Source: Anastrepha obliqua
Lineage: Eukaryota > Arthropoda > Insecta > Diptera > Tephritidae
Direction: 5' to 3'
NCBI RefSeq assembly: GCF_027943255.1
Contig: NC_072897.1
Location: 56,506,406-56,570,405, forward strand
Length of the DNA: 64,000 nt
Positions within the stretch are counted from its first letter, which is position 1. The number at the start of each line of letters is the position of its first letter. The notes below the pieces were generated by a model. That model was given only the letters and a program-made list of their open reading frames with translations, was not told the DNA's origin and did no database searches. Positions 31,961 through 43,274 of this stretch are shown here, piece after piece. Position numbers and translations under genes: made by a program.

Positions 31961-32168
31961 CGCCGTAGCCGAATGGGTTGGTGCGTGACTACTATTCAGA
32001 ATTCACAGAGAGAACGTCAGTTCGAATCTCGGTGAAAACACCAAAATTAAGGAAATTTATTTTTCTAATAGCGCTCACCCCTCAGCAGGCAATGGCAAAA
32101 CACCGAGTGTATTTCTGCCATGAAAAAAAGCTCCTCATAAACATATCATAAAATAAAATAAAATAACT
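31961..32168 (+). repeat. tRNA-derived SINE, 5' part, inside Helentron H1
   Basis: It holds a box-A-like TAGCCGAATGGGTTGG and a box-B-like AGTTCGAATCTC, then CTCAGCAGGCAATGGCAAAACACC. It matches the first two thirds of the full SINE at 46514-46831 and stops at an AAATAAAATAAAATAA tail. The same truncated copy is in H2 (about 44525-44732), so it predates their split. Confidence 0.75.
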
Positions 32169-32187
32169 GTATAAAAAAAATTTTTTT

Positions 32188-32252
32188 CTTGTGATTCGAA
32201 CCAAGGATTTTGGATCGGAAGCTCACATTGCTAGCCGCTCGGCTATCGCGCC
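32188..32252 (-). repeat. tRNA-like module in Helentron H1
   Basis: The minus strand reads GGCGCGATAGCCGAGCGGCT.. and ends ..TTGGTTCGAATCACAAG: a box A, a box B and a T-arm-like stem. No matching acceptor 3' strand follows, so it is a tRNA-derived module, not a tRNA gene. It recurs at 44753-44817 in the same orientation relative to the element, and flipped in H3 and H4. Confidence 0.6.
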
Positions 32253-32388
32253 ATGCTGTCGGCGCTGGCCTAAAAGTTATTTAGTTCGTCGCTACGTGTA
32301 TATGTAATATTCGTAGCCAAGAGTGTCGCTTTTTTCGTTTCACTTTTTCTCAAATCACTCCCAACGATTCTAAAGAAGTTTTCACTTC

Positions 32389-33059
32389 AAAAAAACAAAA
32401 AAAGATTTTCCATTGCCTGTCGATTTTCCATTGACCGCTATTAGGAAACACTTTTTCTTAATTTTGGTGTTTCACCGAGATTCGAACCAACGTTCTCTCA
32501 GTGAATTCCGAATGGCAGTCACGCACCAACCTATTCGGCTACGGCGGCATATACTCGCACATATATTTATGTTTGTAAGTATGTTTTTTAAATGCGCGAC
32601 AGAACGGCGACAGTCGTAGTGAATGGTGCTCGTGAGGTACACAAAATTGAGCAAAACTTAAGCCCGTAGTAAGCCTGCTTTCGTTTGGTTACATATTTAC
32701 ACAATACATCGTTTTCTGTGTATTTATGTTTCGTGGTATCGACACAATGTTGCGATTGATATTTTTGAATACACATTTTAAACACATCAGCGGTATCAGT
32801 TACAATTTTTCATTGTTTAATAAACCAAAGTCAAACACCAACAAATGCAAATGTTTCATTTATCTAAATATAATTAACATATTTCAACATTGTTTTTATG
32901 TTATTTTAATAAAAATTTAAATGTTTCTAAGAGCCATACCCTGACACGTTTTTACGGAACAATCCAAAATTTTTCGTTTACCCACGTACACGATCTACGA
33001 TACCACTGAACGGAACGGTGGTGCTTTTCATTTACATGGGGCTCTCATTAGTTTTATCG
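32389..33059. repeat. Dispersed repeat, inverted relative of 41085-41583
   Basis: No gene. From about 32640 the sequence (TTACAATTTTTCATTGTTTAATAAACC.., then TTTCATTTACATGGGGCTCTCATTAG at 33030) is an inverted diverged copy of 41088-41583. A stray tRNA-like GATTCGAACCAACG lies near 32480. Confidence 0.5.
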
Positions 33060-34440
33060 TGTCAGCTGACACGGGACGTATTTACGTTAACGTTGGTGAG
33101 ATTGAGCAGCATTAGCAGCTGTGTGTGTGCCGAATCATACACTACTGATATAGAAAAAGCCGCTGATAGGTTAAAACAAGTGATAAAAGAGCACGTAGAG
33201 TCAAAGGGAGCATTGTCGAAAGCTCCTTCAATGTCCACAAACACACCATGAGTGTACTCTCTTGTTTCCAGCCCTTTTTCGGTTATGCTAACGCACTCAT
33301 GCAGGGCCGATTCGCAAGATTTCCCACTTTGATAAGCATGTTGTCTGACGTTGAGAGAGTTTTAATTTAGAACCCTCGTCCTTATGCGCTTCTCCACCAT
33401 ACGTTCCAGACCCTTAAGCATAAATGCTGTCAGGTGTATAGGTCTGACACTTTTTGGTAAAGCGTCTTTGCCTGGCTATAGGTCAAATACAACTTTTACC
33501 AAACGCCACAATTGTGGAACATAAGCGTGCACAAGACATGCCGTAAAGATTATTTTCAAAGCCTTTATTAGTTGTTCCCCGCCTCGCTTAAGCATGATTG
33601 GGTAAATGCCATCGGGTCCTGGGGACTTAAGGTTTTCGAATGTCTTCTTCTTCTTCAGTCCAATCTTCTTCCAACTGAGTTTTAAGAGCTCTGTTAACAA
33701 ATTTCCTGGACGTTTTTCGAAATTTTCAGGGCTCGGAGTTCCACCAAAGGACTGTCTTTCCCTCTCTTATCCTACATTCCGGGTAGCCATTGTTATAACA
33801 CTCGATCAAAGTTCGCCCCAATGAGTTTGTGGCTTCTTCAATCGCAGTTATTGTCCGGAGTTTGGGAAGATACGGATTTCCTCTTTAGTGAGATCCTCAT
33901 ATCGTGTCCAGTCCGCTTTTCGAGGATTCCGGCAGTGAATCTTATTCGAGTACTTTCCAACCAGTGATATGATCTGATATTTGATCGTTAGATAATGTCA
34001 TATCGCTCACTTCCTGCTCTCTGCTGGTCAAAAAAGTTGGACTGGTGCCAACGTTCTGTATGACCAAGCGAGATGACAGAATGAAGTTCATGAGTTTATG
34101 CCCCCTGAAGTTACATTTGGTGTTAGCCCAGAGTGTGTTCTGTGAATGTGCGTCACATCTCACAATTAGACCTAATCCCATGGATTCAGCATATCTTACA
34201 ACTTCCATAAACTCCCTCGAGACGACAATTGTCTCTACTTATTTCCCCTCTAATCGAAACTTTATTTTGGCGGCAACTAAGTCTTGACAGCAGAATTGTC
34301 TTAACAAAGTGCAATCAACCGCTTTCGGCATAATAATACACGTACGTGGACGGAGCTCTCCCTCTTTATAAAGGATAGACCCCCACTTTATATCTCCCAA
34401 GCCCTATATTTGTCCTTTAGACACCCACGGTTCTTGAATT
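33060..34440 (-). pseudogene. LINE fragment (R1/LOA-like endonuclease and RT)
   Basis: Minus-strand order: an endonuclease start near 34440 (ILIQEPWV), GLIVRCDAHSQNTLWANTK near 34190, NFILSSRLVIQNVGTSPTF, SDMTLSNDQISDHITGWKV near 33960; then RT with LKSPGPDGIYPIMLKRGGE near 33640, a weak template region, and FVDIEGAFDNAPFDS near 33240. Several shifts and stops break it and the YxDD box and everything after are missing. The SPGPDGI and DIEGAFDN signatures fit the R1/LOA group of non-LTR elements. Exact clade unsure. Confidence 0.72.
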
Positions 34441-35125
34441 AATATTATGTGAGGATTTGTGTGCAGTTTCGCTTGACTACGTCATAAAAGAGCCGTAGCC
34501 GATATGCTACGCTGCAAGTTAATTTGCGTAAAAACCATCAAGTACAAAACAACAACTTACACGAAATCGGTAGTCACTTGTTTCGAGATTCCATTGGCTT
34601 TCTGTATTCTGATAATCCAATGTGTCGAGCATTACTATCATGAAACATCACAAGAAACACTAAATTGGAGGAATTTCAATTGCCGAGAAATGTCGATTTG
34701 CTGAAACAATCTTTGCCCCAATTTCCCGTTATTAGGATAGAAAAGCATTATATTTTATTATTTTAGGACGACATTGCCCAGCCAACTACTCTTCTAAACA
34801 TTCGTATCCACTTACAGCTAATAAATTTCTGGTTGCCAAGTGGGAGAAATTGAAGGAAGTTGTTACTACCGTGGAGCCTTGTAATCGTGAGCAGCTTAGT
34901 TGCGAGTCAATCCAGTCTCACGGAAATCGTGTCAAAGAATAGAGGTTAGATTGCTCTTGAAGGATGATCCTAGTTGTTTAGCCGCCTCATACACAACATC
35001 TTTCAGAGGGTTTCTTGCAGAAAAACGTTTTTTTGGAAAAGTCGCCTCTCTGTGTTATGAATCCAACAAGTATAACAACATATCTTAAGGATGCTTTGAC
35101 CTACTTTGCATTCCAAACTTTTTTT
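34441..35125. other. No recognised gene
   Basis: Mixed composition with no transposon ends that I recognise. Scattered open frames without family signatures. Confidence 0.35.
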
Positions 35126-35630
35126 GAAGTGAAACTTCTTTAGGCGCGTCAGAGTATAATTTCAATTCCGCGACACAGGAGTTAACGTTACGAAAAACCG
35201 ACACAACAAACAAGTTATTCTCTTTCTCCGCTTTTTGTTTGGTGCATCGTAGTCTCCCCACTCTGTTGGCCACCGCTTTCCACAACAAAAATGATACCGT
35301 TAATGTCCTCACACCACACTTACGATTTACCGCTGTACATTCAACATCAAATGCAGCTATAGCAGAAGATGTCGGTGAAATTTGTATTTCTGTGCGCCGT
35401 GCGATAAATGGACAAAACATAGCAATTATGGGTGTCTACATAACTCCGAATTCACATATCAACGACATTACACGACGCATTTTTACATGGTTTGTTATTA
35501 AGATACACTCGTGATGGTGGTAAACTTCTTCCTCAACGCGACGATCTGAAACCTCTCATATTAACTGGAGATTTAAATGTAAATTTTGCATCGGACACTT
35601 CCATGAAATTAAGAGATTGGTTGGACTGAT
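35126..35630 (+). pseudogene. Helentron H5 fragment with endonuclease domain
   Basis: After a T run the DNA reads GAAGTGAAACTTCTTTAGG, matching the Helentron 5' tip. From 35240 the plus strand encodes AEDVGEICISVRR, IAIMGVYITPNSHINDI and, after a frameshift near 35490, KPLILTGDLNVNFASD, a diverged copy of the endonuclease domain of H1. It is a separate, older family member joined to a LINE fragment at about 35630. Confidence 0.62.
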
Positions 35631-35850
35631 GACGGGCCACTTTCTGTGGAAAGGATGGGCATCTCAGACAGTGCACTCTGTCAGCTTGTGAAGAGGAGGA
35701 TGAGACAGCGAACCCCATTCCTGTGCGTCTGCCCAGCCTTCGCTCCTTGGCACCCCAAGATCTGCTCAGATTTCTCCGGATATCGGGTAGACTTAAAGCA
35801 AATTAAAGGGGAATCCAAGTCCAGTACAATGGACTTAATTAATGTCTGAG
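35631..35850 (+). pseudogene. LINE 3'-end fragment (zinc-knuckle-like tail)
   Basis: Reading frames give RMGISDSALCQL.. and then FLCVCPAFAP.., the cysteine/histidine tail that follows RNase H or RT in I/Jockey/LOA-type LINEs, split by a shift near 35700. About 70 codons only. Confidence 0.6.
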
Positions 35851-35865
35851 TGCTGCTCTTGCTAG

Positions 35866-36132
35866 TTGTCCCGCCAAAAAAGAAAAACATGTATACATTG
35901 TATATGGTACAAACCAAATCTTCTGCAACAAGAAATGGAACATTTCGAGCGGTTGTCTATATCACGCCCCTTTGCTCACTATGGCGTTGACATCTGTGTC
36001 AACGTATACTTATGGCTTGGCGATAAGGCTCCCTATAGCACGCAAATTGCAATATTCGTGTGCCTTGTAACTAAAGCAGTACACATTGAAACAGAAGAGG
36101 TTTGCCCTCCGACATATTTTCGACAATGCTAA
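35866..36132 (+). pseudogene. BEL/Pao-type integrase fragment
   Basis: The frame reads CIHCIWYKPNLLQQEM (second half of the zinc finger), RPFAHYGVDICV (first catalytic Asp), and IFVCLVTKAVHIETE, the signature of BEL/Pao integrases. The remaining catalytic residues are missing. Confidence 0.75.
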
Positions 36133-36249
36133 AAATTTTGCTGGCGCTGGCAGAAAACTCGTAGATTTAAAGCGCTTGGGTGAGATATGGTACACTAGAC
36201 CACACACCAGCATGGCTTCCGATGAGTACACAGTACCGCCACAGCACCC

Positions 36250-36610
36250 AGTGTCATAAACACCCAGATAAACCGCGGGCTTAACCAAAACCTCAAATCG
36301 CTTGCCGGCAGTACTTACGGCAAGGACAGAGAAATGTTGCTATCGACATGTAAGGCAATTCGCCGGCCGGTTCTTAATTGAGCTGCGCCTGTTTGGTCGC
36401 CTGGAACTTATGAAACGCAGTGGATAAAGCTCCAGACTTGCCAAAACACTGCTAGTCGGACCACGACGGATTGCCTCCTGATGTCCACTCTTCAACACCC
36501 TCACAACGAGGCACAGATGCTCCCGGTAAAGCAGCACAACAAACTACTCAGCAAACAGTTCCTGCTTAGTAGCCGGTAGATGATTTAGACGAACACGACC
36601 AGTGATTTAC
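36250..36610 (+). pseudogene. Jockey-type LINE RT carboxy-terminal fragment
   Basis: The plus strand gives LKSLAGSTYGKDREMLL..CKAI then, after stops, TGCLLMSTLQHPHNEAQMLPVK and LLSKQFLL, typical of the end of Jockey-clade RT proteins. It is followed by an ACAACAACA run. Confidence 0.7.
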
Positions 36611-37190
36611 ACTACACTGACAGGGTTTAGTATAGCTGTTACAACAACAACATCTCCTTTCCAGCTCCGTGCTGATACAACTGTATCCTAGTATATTAAG
36701 AGATTAGAAAATTAGAAATGTTCTTAATAAGAATACAAGCTCTGTTTCTTACGACCAAGGGTTCTTGGGTAAATACGAGTTTTCTGCAGTGTTGAAGAGT
36801 CGCAGAAGAAGAGCATTCTTTGAGAGACGCAAGTTAATCTGTAAAACCCGCATCCTTCTCAAAGATAAGGAGGTAATTGTAATTTTTCTTATTTATTATT
36901 TATTTAGTTTTTTTGCTATTTCATCAATTCATACTATCATATTATGAATAATTTCATACACATCGTAATTTTTTGTGTGGTTTGCTTAATGCTACAATTA
37001 TTGATACAATATTTTCTTTAATATAATCGATCAACAATCTTCTATATATAATAATATTTCTTTTGGTTTTAACGGTGTTTGGCAATTCATTGAATAGGTT
37101 TAATCCTTTATATAATATAATAGAGTGTTTTGTGACCTACTAGTTGTGTACATATTATTTCTAAAATCCAAGTTATTTCTTAAATTATAC
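36611..37190. other. No recognised gene
   Basis: AT-rich stretch without family signatures. Confidence 0.35.
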
Positions 37191-38600
37191 GGTTGCACTT
37201 CTGCAACCTCCTGATGAACCCAGGAACAAAATTTTACAACAATACTCAAAATGTGGCTTAATCATCACATTATATGATCTTAATGCGAAAACTTCCAGTT
37301 TTCTTGGCAATTTTGCAACACACATAGTTCAAATAGCTTTCAAAATTCACATCTCTATCTATAACTATCCCTAGGTACTTAATTTCATGAATGTTTTCTA
37401 TTGCTTCATTATCTATTGTATAATTACATATTCATATAACTTTCCATTTAATAATGATAGCCTTAGTTTTGCTAACGTTAAGTTCTAATTTATACATTTC
37501 TAAATATTTATCTATGTTTTAAATTAGAGTTTATTCTTTCAATGCATTCATTCGTTAAACTACCAGTTGTATACAATAGAGTGTCATCAGCAAACTGGTA
37601 GATCTCGACTCCACGTAACACTTCCCATATCATTGATGTATATGAGTAATAGAAGTGTTCCCAGCACCGCTTCAAGAGGTACTCCCAACACAATGGATTT
37701 CTGGCCAGACATATGTACAACCCGATATCCTTGTGCACTGCCTTCTGTTGCTTAAGTATTTAGCTTTCTTACAATTTTCGTTCAACTCCGCGTATTCCGC
37801 ATTTTGTCATATTTTTATTAGAGTACTGCGGTCGATTATTTCGAATGCTCTCTTAAAGTCTAGAAAGACTGCCGCTATACATTTGCGTGCAGCTATTTCT
37901 GTTTTCCTCTCGTGAACACTAAGTTTAGCGCTGACTCACAGCTATGGTGTTGTTTTAATCCAGATTGATTTTCCGATAGTAATCGGTTATTCTCCAAATG
38001 CGCTTCTAATTGTTTATGTACAACCTTCTCAAGAATTTTACTTCCAGTCATCAGCATGTTATTTGGACCAAATTCCCCTGGGTTATCTGTGTTTTTAATT
38101 TTTCTATGGGTATAACTGTGAGACTTTCCACTTATCGGGGAATTTCCCGGTTTTGGTGTAAGTTTAATGGCGTGAATTGGAACTGAATTTTGCTTTCTGT
38201 ATATCGTCTTTATGCTATTGTTAATTTCTTCTACACTCTTTATAAAAAATACATTAATTTTGTTTGCTATTTCGCGCTTTTTGTTAGCACTTCGCCATTA
38301 ATTGACATTTTGGATAACTCGCTCTTTCCTTTGTTTAGAACTAGATGTTTAATAGTTCTCCACATTATCCTATGGTCTCGCACTACTTGAATTTGTTTTT
38401 GTATGAAATTGTTTCGAGAAAGTTGCAGTTCGTAGACGTAAAGATTTCTGTATTGCTTATATTTTTGCCAATCACTACGTTTTCGGCCCCATTTCGCAGT
38501 TTCATGGAATTGAATTTTTGTATCTTTCACACTACTCAGATAGATAGCTACTAAGCCATCCGTCAAAGATTCTATAATCCCAGATTACCTTAGTTTTGGT
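37190..38600 (-). pseudogene. LINE RT relic (CR1/L2-like group)
   Basis: Minus-strand signs in order: SDWQKYKQYRNLYVYELQLS and MWRTIKHLVLNKGKSEL near 38500-38330; then SKILEKVVHKQLEAHLE and a LLSENQSG box near 38040-37960; a VLGTLLLLIYINDM trace; and the RT active site EIYQFADDTLLYTTG near 37600-37550. The YxDD is FADD. Multiple shifts and stops. The clade is a guess from the linker and QSG box. Confidence 0.65.
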
Positions 38601-38839
38601 CATCGTTCGAATTGAGTTTTTAAGCAGGTTACTATAATTTTAAGCCCTTTCATTGAGGGTGTGGTGTGAGCCGATTTCAGGTAAACCTCCATTACTTCTA
38701 ATATAGCACCCACAGTTGCAACAGTGACAGAAGTGTCGAAATCTACATGTTTCCTCTTACAGATTAGTTCAGCTGATGTTGACCGAGCCAAGGCAAGCGA
38801 ATTCCTAGCACTTGTCGCTCTCGATGGCTGACACTGTGT

Positions 38840-40285
38840 CGTTTTGGATCATTACCTTGTTGCAGTCAAACTACGCTCACGCCTCTGTGCAGCAAAAAAC
38901 GTACATCTACCTACGCAAAGAATGTTCAACATCGAAAAGCTGCAATCACAACAGACAGCCAGAAGATTCGCCACTCGACTCTCACTACTGCTCTCAGAGA
39001 GTACTGCCCAGAAAACCGGTATGCACGACAATGGAGCAACATTTATCGTTTTCTACGTACCGCCGCCGAAGAAGAAATCAGATTCCGGCGAGCCCGAAGA
39101 AGCAGTTGCTACGGCGAGGAATGTCATGCTGCCGTAGAAAGCAAAGATGCTGCCTATAGAGCCACTCTACGATCGGGCGCAGAAACGAGAGCACGAAATA
39201 CGTGAGTGCCAGGAGCTTGAGATGCTGGCCAATAGGAACAACACCCGAAAATTCGACCAGAAAGTTCGGCGGCTTACAGAAGGTTTCAAGACCGGGGCGT
39301 TTTCCTGTAAGAACAAAGACGGCGATCTGGTGACTGCCATTCAGAGCATACTTAAATTACGCAACCTGTTAAATAGTGATAGCTGCTCATGTCACTGAGA
39401 ATGTGAAATTGTCGTTCCGCTACCCGACCATGACGAGGTGAGAATAGCGATAACGCGGCTAAAGAACAATAAAGCCGCGGGCGCCGACGGACTTCCGGCT
39501 GAGCTATTCAAACATGGTGGCGAGGAGCTGGTAAGGTGCATGCATCAGCTTCTATGCAACAACTGGTCGGATAAAGGCATGCCTGCCCATTGGAATTTAA
39601 GTGTGCCCTACCCAATCCATAAAAACGGTGAATTAGTCTTAGGGGGAATAGTCTCCTAAATATCGCCGATAAGGTTCTAGCGAGCGTATTGTGTGAAAGA
39701 GTGAAGCCCACCGTCAATCAACTGTTTGGACCTTATCAGTGTGGCTTTAGACCTGGAAAGTCCACCATGGACCAAATATTCACAATACGCCAAATCCACC
39801 ATCTTTACGTCGATTTCAAAGCTGCATTCGACAGTATGAAAAGGATTTACCTGTATGCCGCGATGTGTGAAGTTGGTATCCCCGCAAAACTAATACGGCT
39901 ATGCAAGATGATGTTACTCAATACGAGCTGCGTCGCCAGAATTGGGAAGGACCTCTCCGAGCCGTTTAATACCAAGCGACGTTTCAGACAGGGTGACTCG
40001 CTGTCGAGTGACTTCTTTAACCTGATGTTGGAAAGGATCGTACGAGCAGCAGAACTTAATCGCTCAGGCACAATTTTTTATAAGAGCGTACAATTGTTGG
40101 CGTATGCCGATGATATTGACCTCATCGGCATTATCAACCGCACTGTTAGTTCTGCCTTCTCCAAACTGGATAAAGAGGCAAAGCGAATGGGTCCGGTGGT
40201 GAAAGAGGACAAAAAAAGTACCTCCTGCCTTCAAACAAACAGTCGGCGCACTCACGTATCGGCACCCACGTCAACCATTGTAAAT
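38840..40285 (+). pseudogene. Non-LTR retrotransposon (RTE-like), broken
   Basis: The plus strand has the last endonuclease motif (DHYLVAVKLRSRLCAAKN) at 38845, a long charged linker (NRNNTRKFDQKVRRLTEGFK, 39230), then RT: LKNNKAAGADGLPAELFKHG at 39450, GPYQCGFRPGKSTMDQIFT at 39730, LYVDFKAAFDSM, FRQGDSLSSDFFN and the active site LAYADDIDLIG at 40097. The segment between NLSVPYPIHKNGE and SLLNIADKVLASVL is shifted, and part of the template between the IRQI and YVDF motifs is deleted. After 40230 the frame shifts again. Clade assignment is tentative. Confidence 0.75.
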
Positions 40286-40720
40286 CTAGATAATGGAACG
40301 CAACAAGAGTCGCCACTCTCCGCGCTTGTTTGTATAATACTGTTCGATGAGATTGCCAAACTGTCAGCGAATTATACCGGTGTAGAATGTCAGCTCTACG
40401 CCGACGATGTTATCTGTTTCACGAAAAACCCTGACCTTCTTTCCGTCTCCCATATTTTCGAAAGCGTTCTCCGAGACATAATGACAGGGTCCTCAACCTC
40501 AGGCACATCGATTTCTTTCGAAAAATCTAATACTTTGCACATTTGCCAAAAAATTTAGTTGCTCTGGGCTGCCTACACAATTGTTTGGCCATTCCATAAT
40601 GCCAGTAAAAGAAGTAACAGGTGTATTTATAGATTCTAAGTATAAGTTTAACCATTAGAAATACATAAAAGATTGTATTATGACACCGTTAATGTAATTA
40701 AGTATCTTTCTTTTATATCA
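40286..40720 (+). pseudogene. I-type LINE RT fragment
   Basis: GTQQESPLSALVCIILFDEIA, a second RT active site QLYADDVICF at about 40391, and SFEKSNTLHICQKI show another RT family, related to the I-type LINE at 62150-64000 (which has SLEKTHVLHICRK). Beyond the stop at 40558 the trace continues in other frames (FIDSKYKFN) to about 40720. Confidence 0.68.
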
Positions 40721-41035
40721 TTTTCGTCTTCTACTTTTAATTCGTCTTATGTACATATCTGAATACATTTTACATACATGTAATTTTATTGAAAACTGTG
40801 TGTTGGTTTATGTCTGTAAATTTGTATATATGTAAGTATTTCATGGTTAAAAGGCGAAGGTAAGGGAATTGAATTTGAGTTTGAAATATTTGGCAAACAT
40901 ACTTAAATATTTTTAGGCAATAAAAACTTAAAGGTTATCTGTTTTAGCTTTATTCTTATATTAAAATGCTATATTTTATGAATTTATTTATACATTTTCG
41001 TGTTCATTACATTATTATTATTATATAACGCAACC
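40690..41035 (+). repeat. Direct repeat, left copy
   Basis: About 340 bp (TTTTCGTCTTCTACTTTTAA.. to ..TTCGTGTTCATTACATTATT) repeated at 41890-42225. The two copies bracket the inverted-repeat element at 41052-41583. No terminal signature recognised. Confidence 0.7.
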
Positions 41036-41051
41036 TCCATGGACGTTACGC

Positions 41052-41583
41052 AATGCTGAAAGCAGTGAACACCGTAAACACAATGCCGAGTCAGCTGTTT
41101 CGATCAAACTAATGAGAACCCCATGTAAATGAAAAATTCCTTCCTTCCGTATCGTAGTACCATAGATTTTATTTCACGATTTTTAAAAAATCCCGTAACC
41201 GACTCAGCTGATTGCTCTCTCACCACACAGTGTTGCCAAGCAGTACATTTCGAAATCATTTACAAAATAAGCTTAGAAAAATGATAATTTTTGTTAAAAT
41301 AGCTTAAAAATACTGTTGAATAATGTTAATTATAGATAAATGAACTATTTGCATTTGTTGGTTTTTGGCTTTGGTTTATTAAACAATGAAAAATTGTAAC
41401 TGATGTGTGAAAAAGTGTGTAAGCAAAAATATCAATGGCAACATTGTGTAGATACAACCAAACACATACACACACAAACCGATGTATTGTGTGAATATGT
41501 AATTGAAAGAACGCAGTTGTTCTCGGGGGTGAGTTCTTGTGCACGGTAAGGGACTGCGTACGGTGTTTACTGTTTTCAGCATA
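41052..41583. mobile_element. Unclassified inverted-repeat element
   Basis: The left end GCTGAAAGCAGTGAACACCG reappears inverted at the right as CGGTGTTTACTGTTTTCAGC, ending at 41582. Interior similar in inverse to 32640-33060. No transposase and no clear target duplication. Confidence 0.45.
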
Positions 41584-41889
41584 ATAATCTATTTGCTATC
41601 AATACCATAGATAATAAGATGCGAAGCTCTTTCATTTTAAGAGAGAGCGCTTCCATGAGCTCATTTCAAAACTTGGCAGCATTCACACATCATGGGATTT
41701 TGAACAGCTGATAGGCGAAATGGCGGGCTGACAGAAGAAACGCGCTAGAAACAACTGATGAAAACAGTTCGTTTTTGCTTATTAGAGGAATGATGCGATT
41801 GAAATTTTTATAATTATTTGTCTTAAAATGAATTTAATTGAAACGTATTAATTAAAACTGAAGGGAGTTTGTAGAATTTTCCAAAACCT

Positions 41890-42225
41890 TTTATATCTTT
41901 TTCAGCTTCTACTTTTAATTCATCTTGTGTACATATATGAATACAGTTTACACACATGCATTTTATTGAAAACTGTATGTTTGTTTATGTTGTAAATTTG
42001 TACAAATGTAAGTATTTTATGGTTGAAAAGCGTAATTGAATTTAAGTTTGAAATATTTTGCAAACATACTTAATTATTACTTAAATATTGTACTTTTAAG
42101 TAATAAAAAATTAAAGGTTATCTGCTTAAGCTTTATTCTTATATTAAAAAGTTGCAATATTTTATGTATTTATTTATACTTTTTCGTGTTCATTACATTA
42201 TTATTATTATAATATATAACATTTG
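41890..42225 (+). repeat. Direct repeat, right copy
   Basis: Diverged copy of 40690-41035 in the same orientation. Confidence 0.7.
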
Positions 42226-42770
42226 TATTTCAATTTTGAATAATTTCATTGAAATATTAACTTTTGTTTTTTTAGCTTATTCATGTATTTTAAGCTGATT
42301 GTGCTTGTTTTTATTATATGTAGGTGTATACGAGTGATATAAGGCTACTGGGCAACCGCGCACTAATTACTAACCTCAATGGCGGAGAGGTACATACACT
42401 GGTTACATACTTATACATGTCGTTTTTTATTTAAAGTTATAAGGTACAAATATATATATTATTGCTGATAATTGTTTATAAAATGTTTGCAGTTTGTGAA
42501 TAGTTATCATAAGTCAGCCTATTTTTACAGGTGCTCATATAATGAGATCAAAAATATTTTTTCAAAAGTTGATTAAACAAAATATTTTACTTCACTCTCA
42601 AACCTTTTTTACTTGACCACACATAGTGGGGGTCGTTGTTTCTGTTTATTAGTTCTTTACACAGCATAGTGCGGTTTATATTATCAATCTCTATCTGTTT
42701 CTTTGCTAAGTTTTTATTAAAGCTACCGATGTAAACTTTTTACATATGTATGTACAAATTAAAAAAAAAT
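42226..42770. other. No recognised gene
   Basis: AT-rich; ends in an A run where Helentron H2 joins. Confidence 0.35.
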
Positions 42771-42920
42771 ACCAGTCTAAGGGTTAGACGCGATAGAAGT
42801 GAAACCTTCCGTAATACAAACTGAGAGAGAATGAGACGAAAGCAGCATTAGGGGCGGGATAATTATAGGTTCATTATAATATTGCTATAAAGTTCATATT
42901 TTATTTTCTTCATTTTATTA

Positions 42921-43256
42921 TTATTCATCCTCAATGTTTTCAATTTCAACAAATGATACGAGTGGCTTATGATAGATAAAATATGATACAAATGCTTTGG
43001 TTTCGATGTTGTCAACATATCTTTGAAATATCGCGTCAATTGTTGTTTTTGATCGTGTTGTCGATTTAGTGCGATTGTTACACATTTTTAAATTGAATGT
43101 TGTATTGAGAAAGTCAATTGAAGGAACCGCTGTGTCCAATGCAAAATTTACGTTAAAATCGCCACTTAAAATCATTGGAGCTTTATTGTAATCTTTTCTA
43201 AGTATCCGCGATACTTCTGGTGTATACTTTATTAAATTTTCGTGAATGAATTCCGT
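42921..43256 (-). pseudogene. Helentron H2 endonuclease fragment
   Basis: MILSGDFNVNFA, TTRSKTTIDAIFQRY and YFIYHKPLVS, as in H1. The frame is cut at 43270 by H3; the start of the fused protein lies beyond it near 44205. Confidence 0.7.
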
Positions 43257-43274
43257 GATATTTATTGATTTTTT

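Larger units (their letters stand above)
31151..32388 (-). mobile_element. Helentron H1 (deletion derivative)
   Basis: Minus-strand 5' end at 32388: GAAGTGAAAACTTCTTTAG, a hairpin (GAAGT/ACTTC). Near the 3' end is the inverted match GGTTTCACTTC, then the palindrome GTCTAACCGTTAGAC and CTGGT, followed by a T run. Asymmetric inverted ends plus a 3' stem-loop mark Helentrons. Inside are a fused coding fragment, a SINE piece and a tRNA-like module. Confidence 0.8.

Noticed and set aside
32188..32252. Genuine tRNA gene
   Set aside because: Box A and B are good, but there is no 3' acceptor strand that pairs with GGCGCGA, and copies lie inside mobile elements.
36010..36537. Minus-strand frames opposite the BEL and Jockey fragments
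   Set aside because: They are shadows of plus-strand coding relics with recognised motifs.
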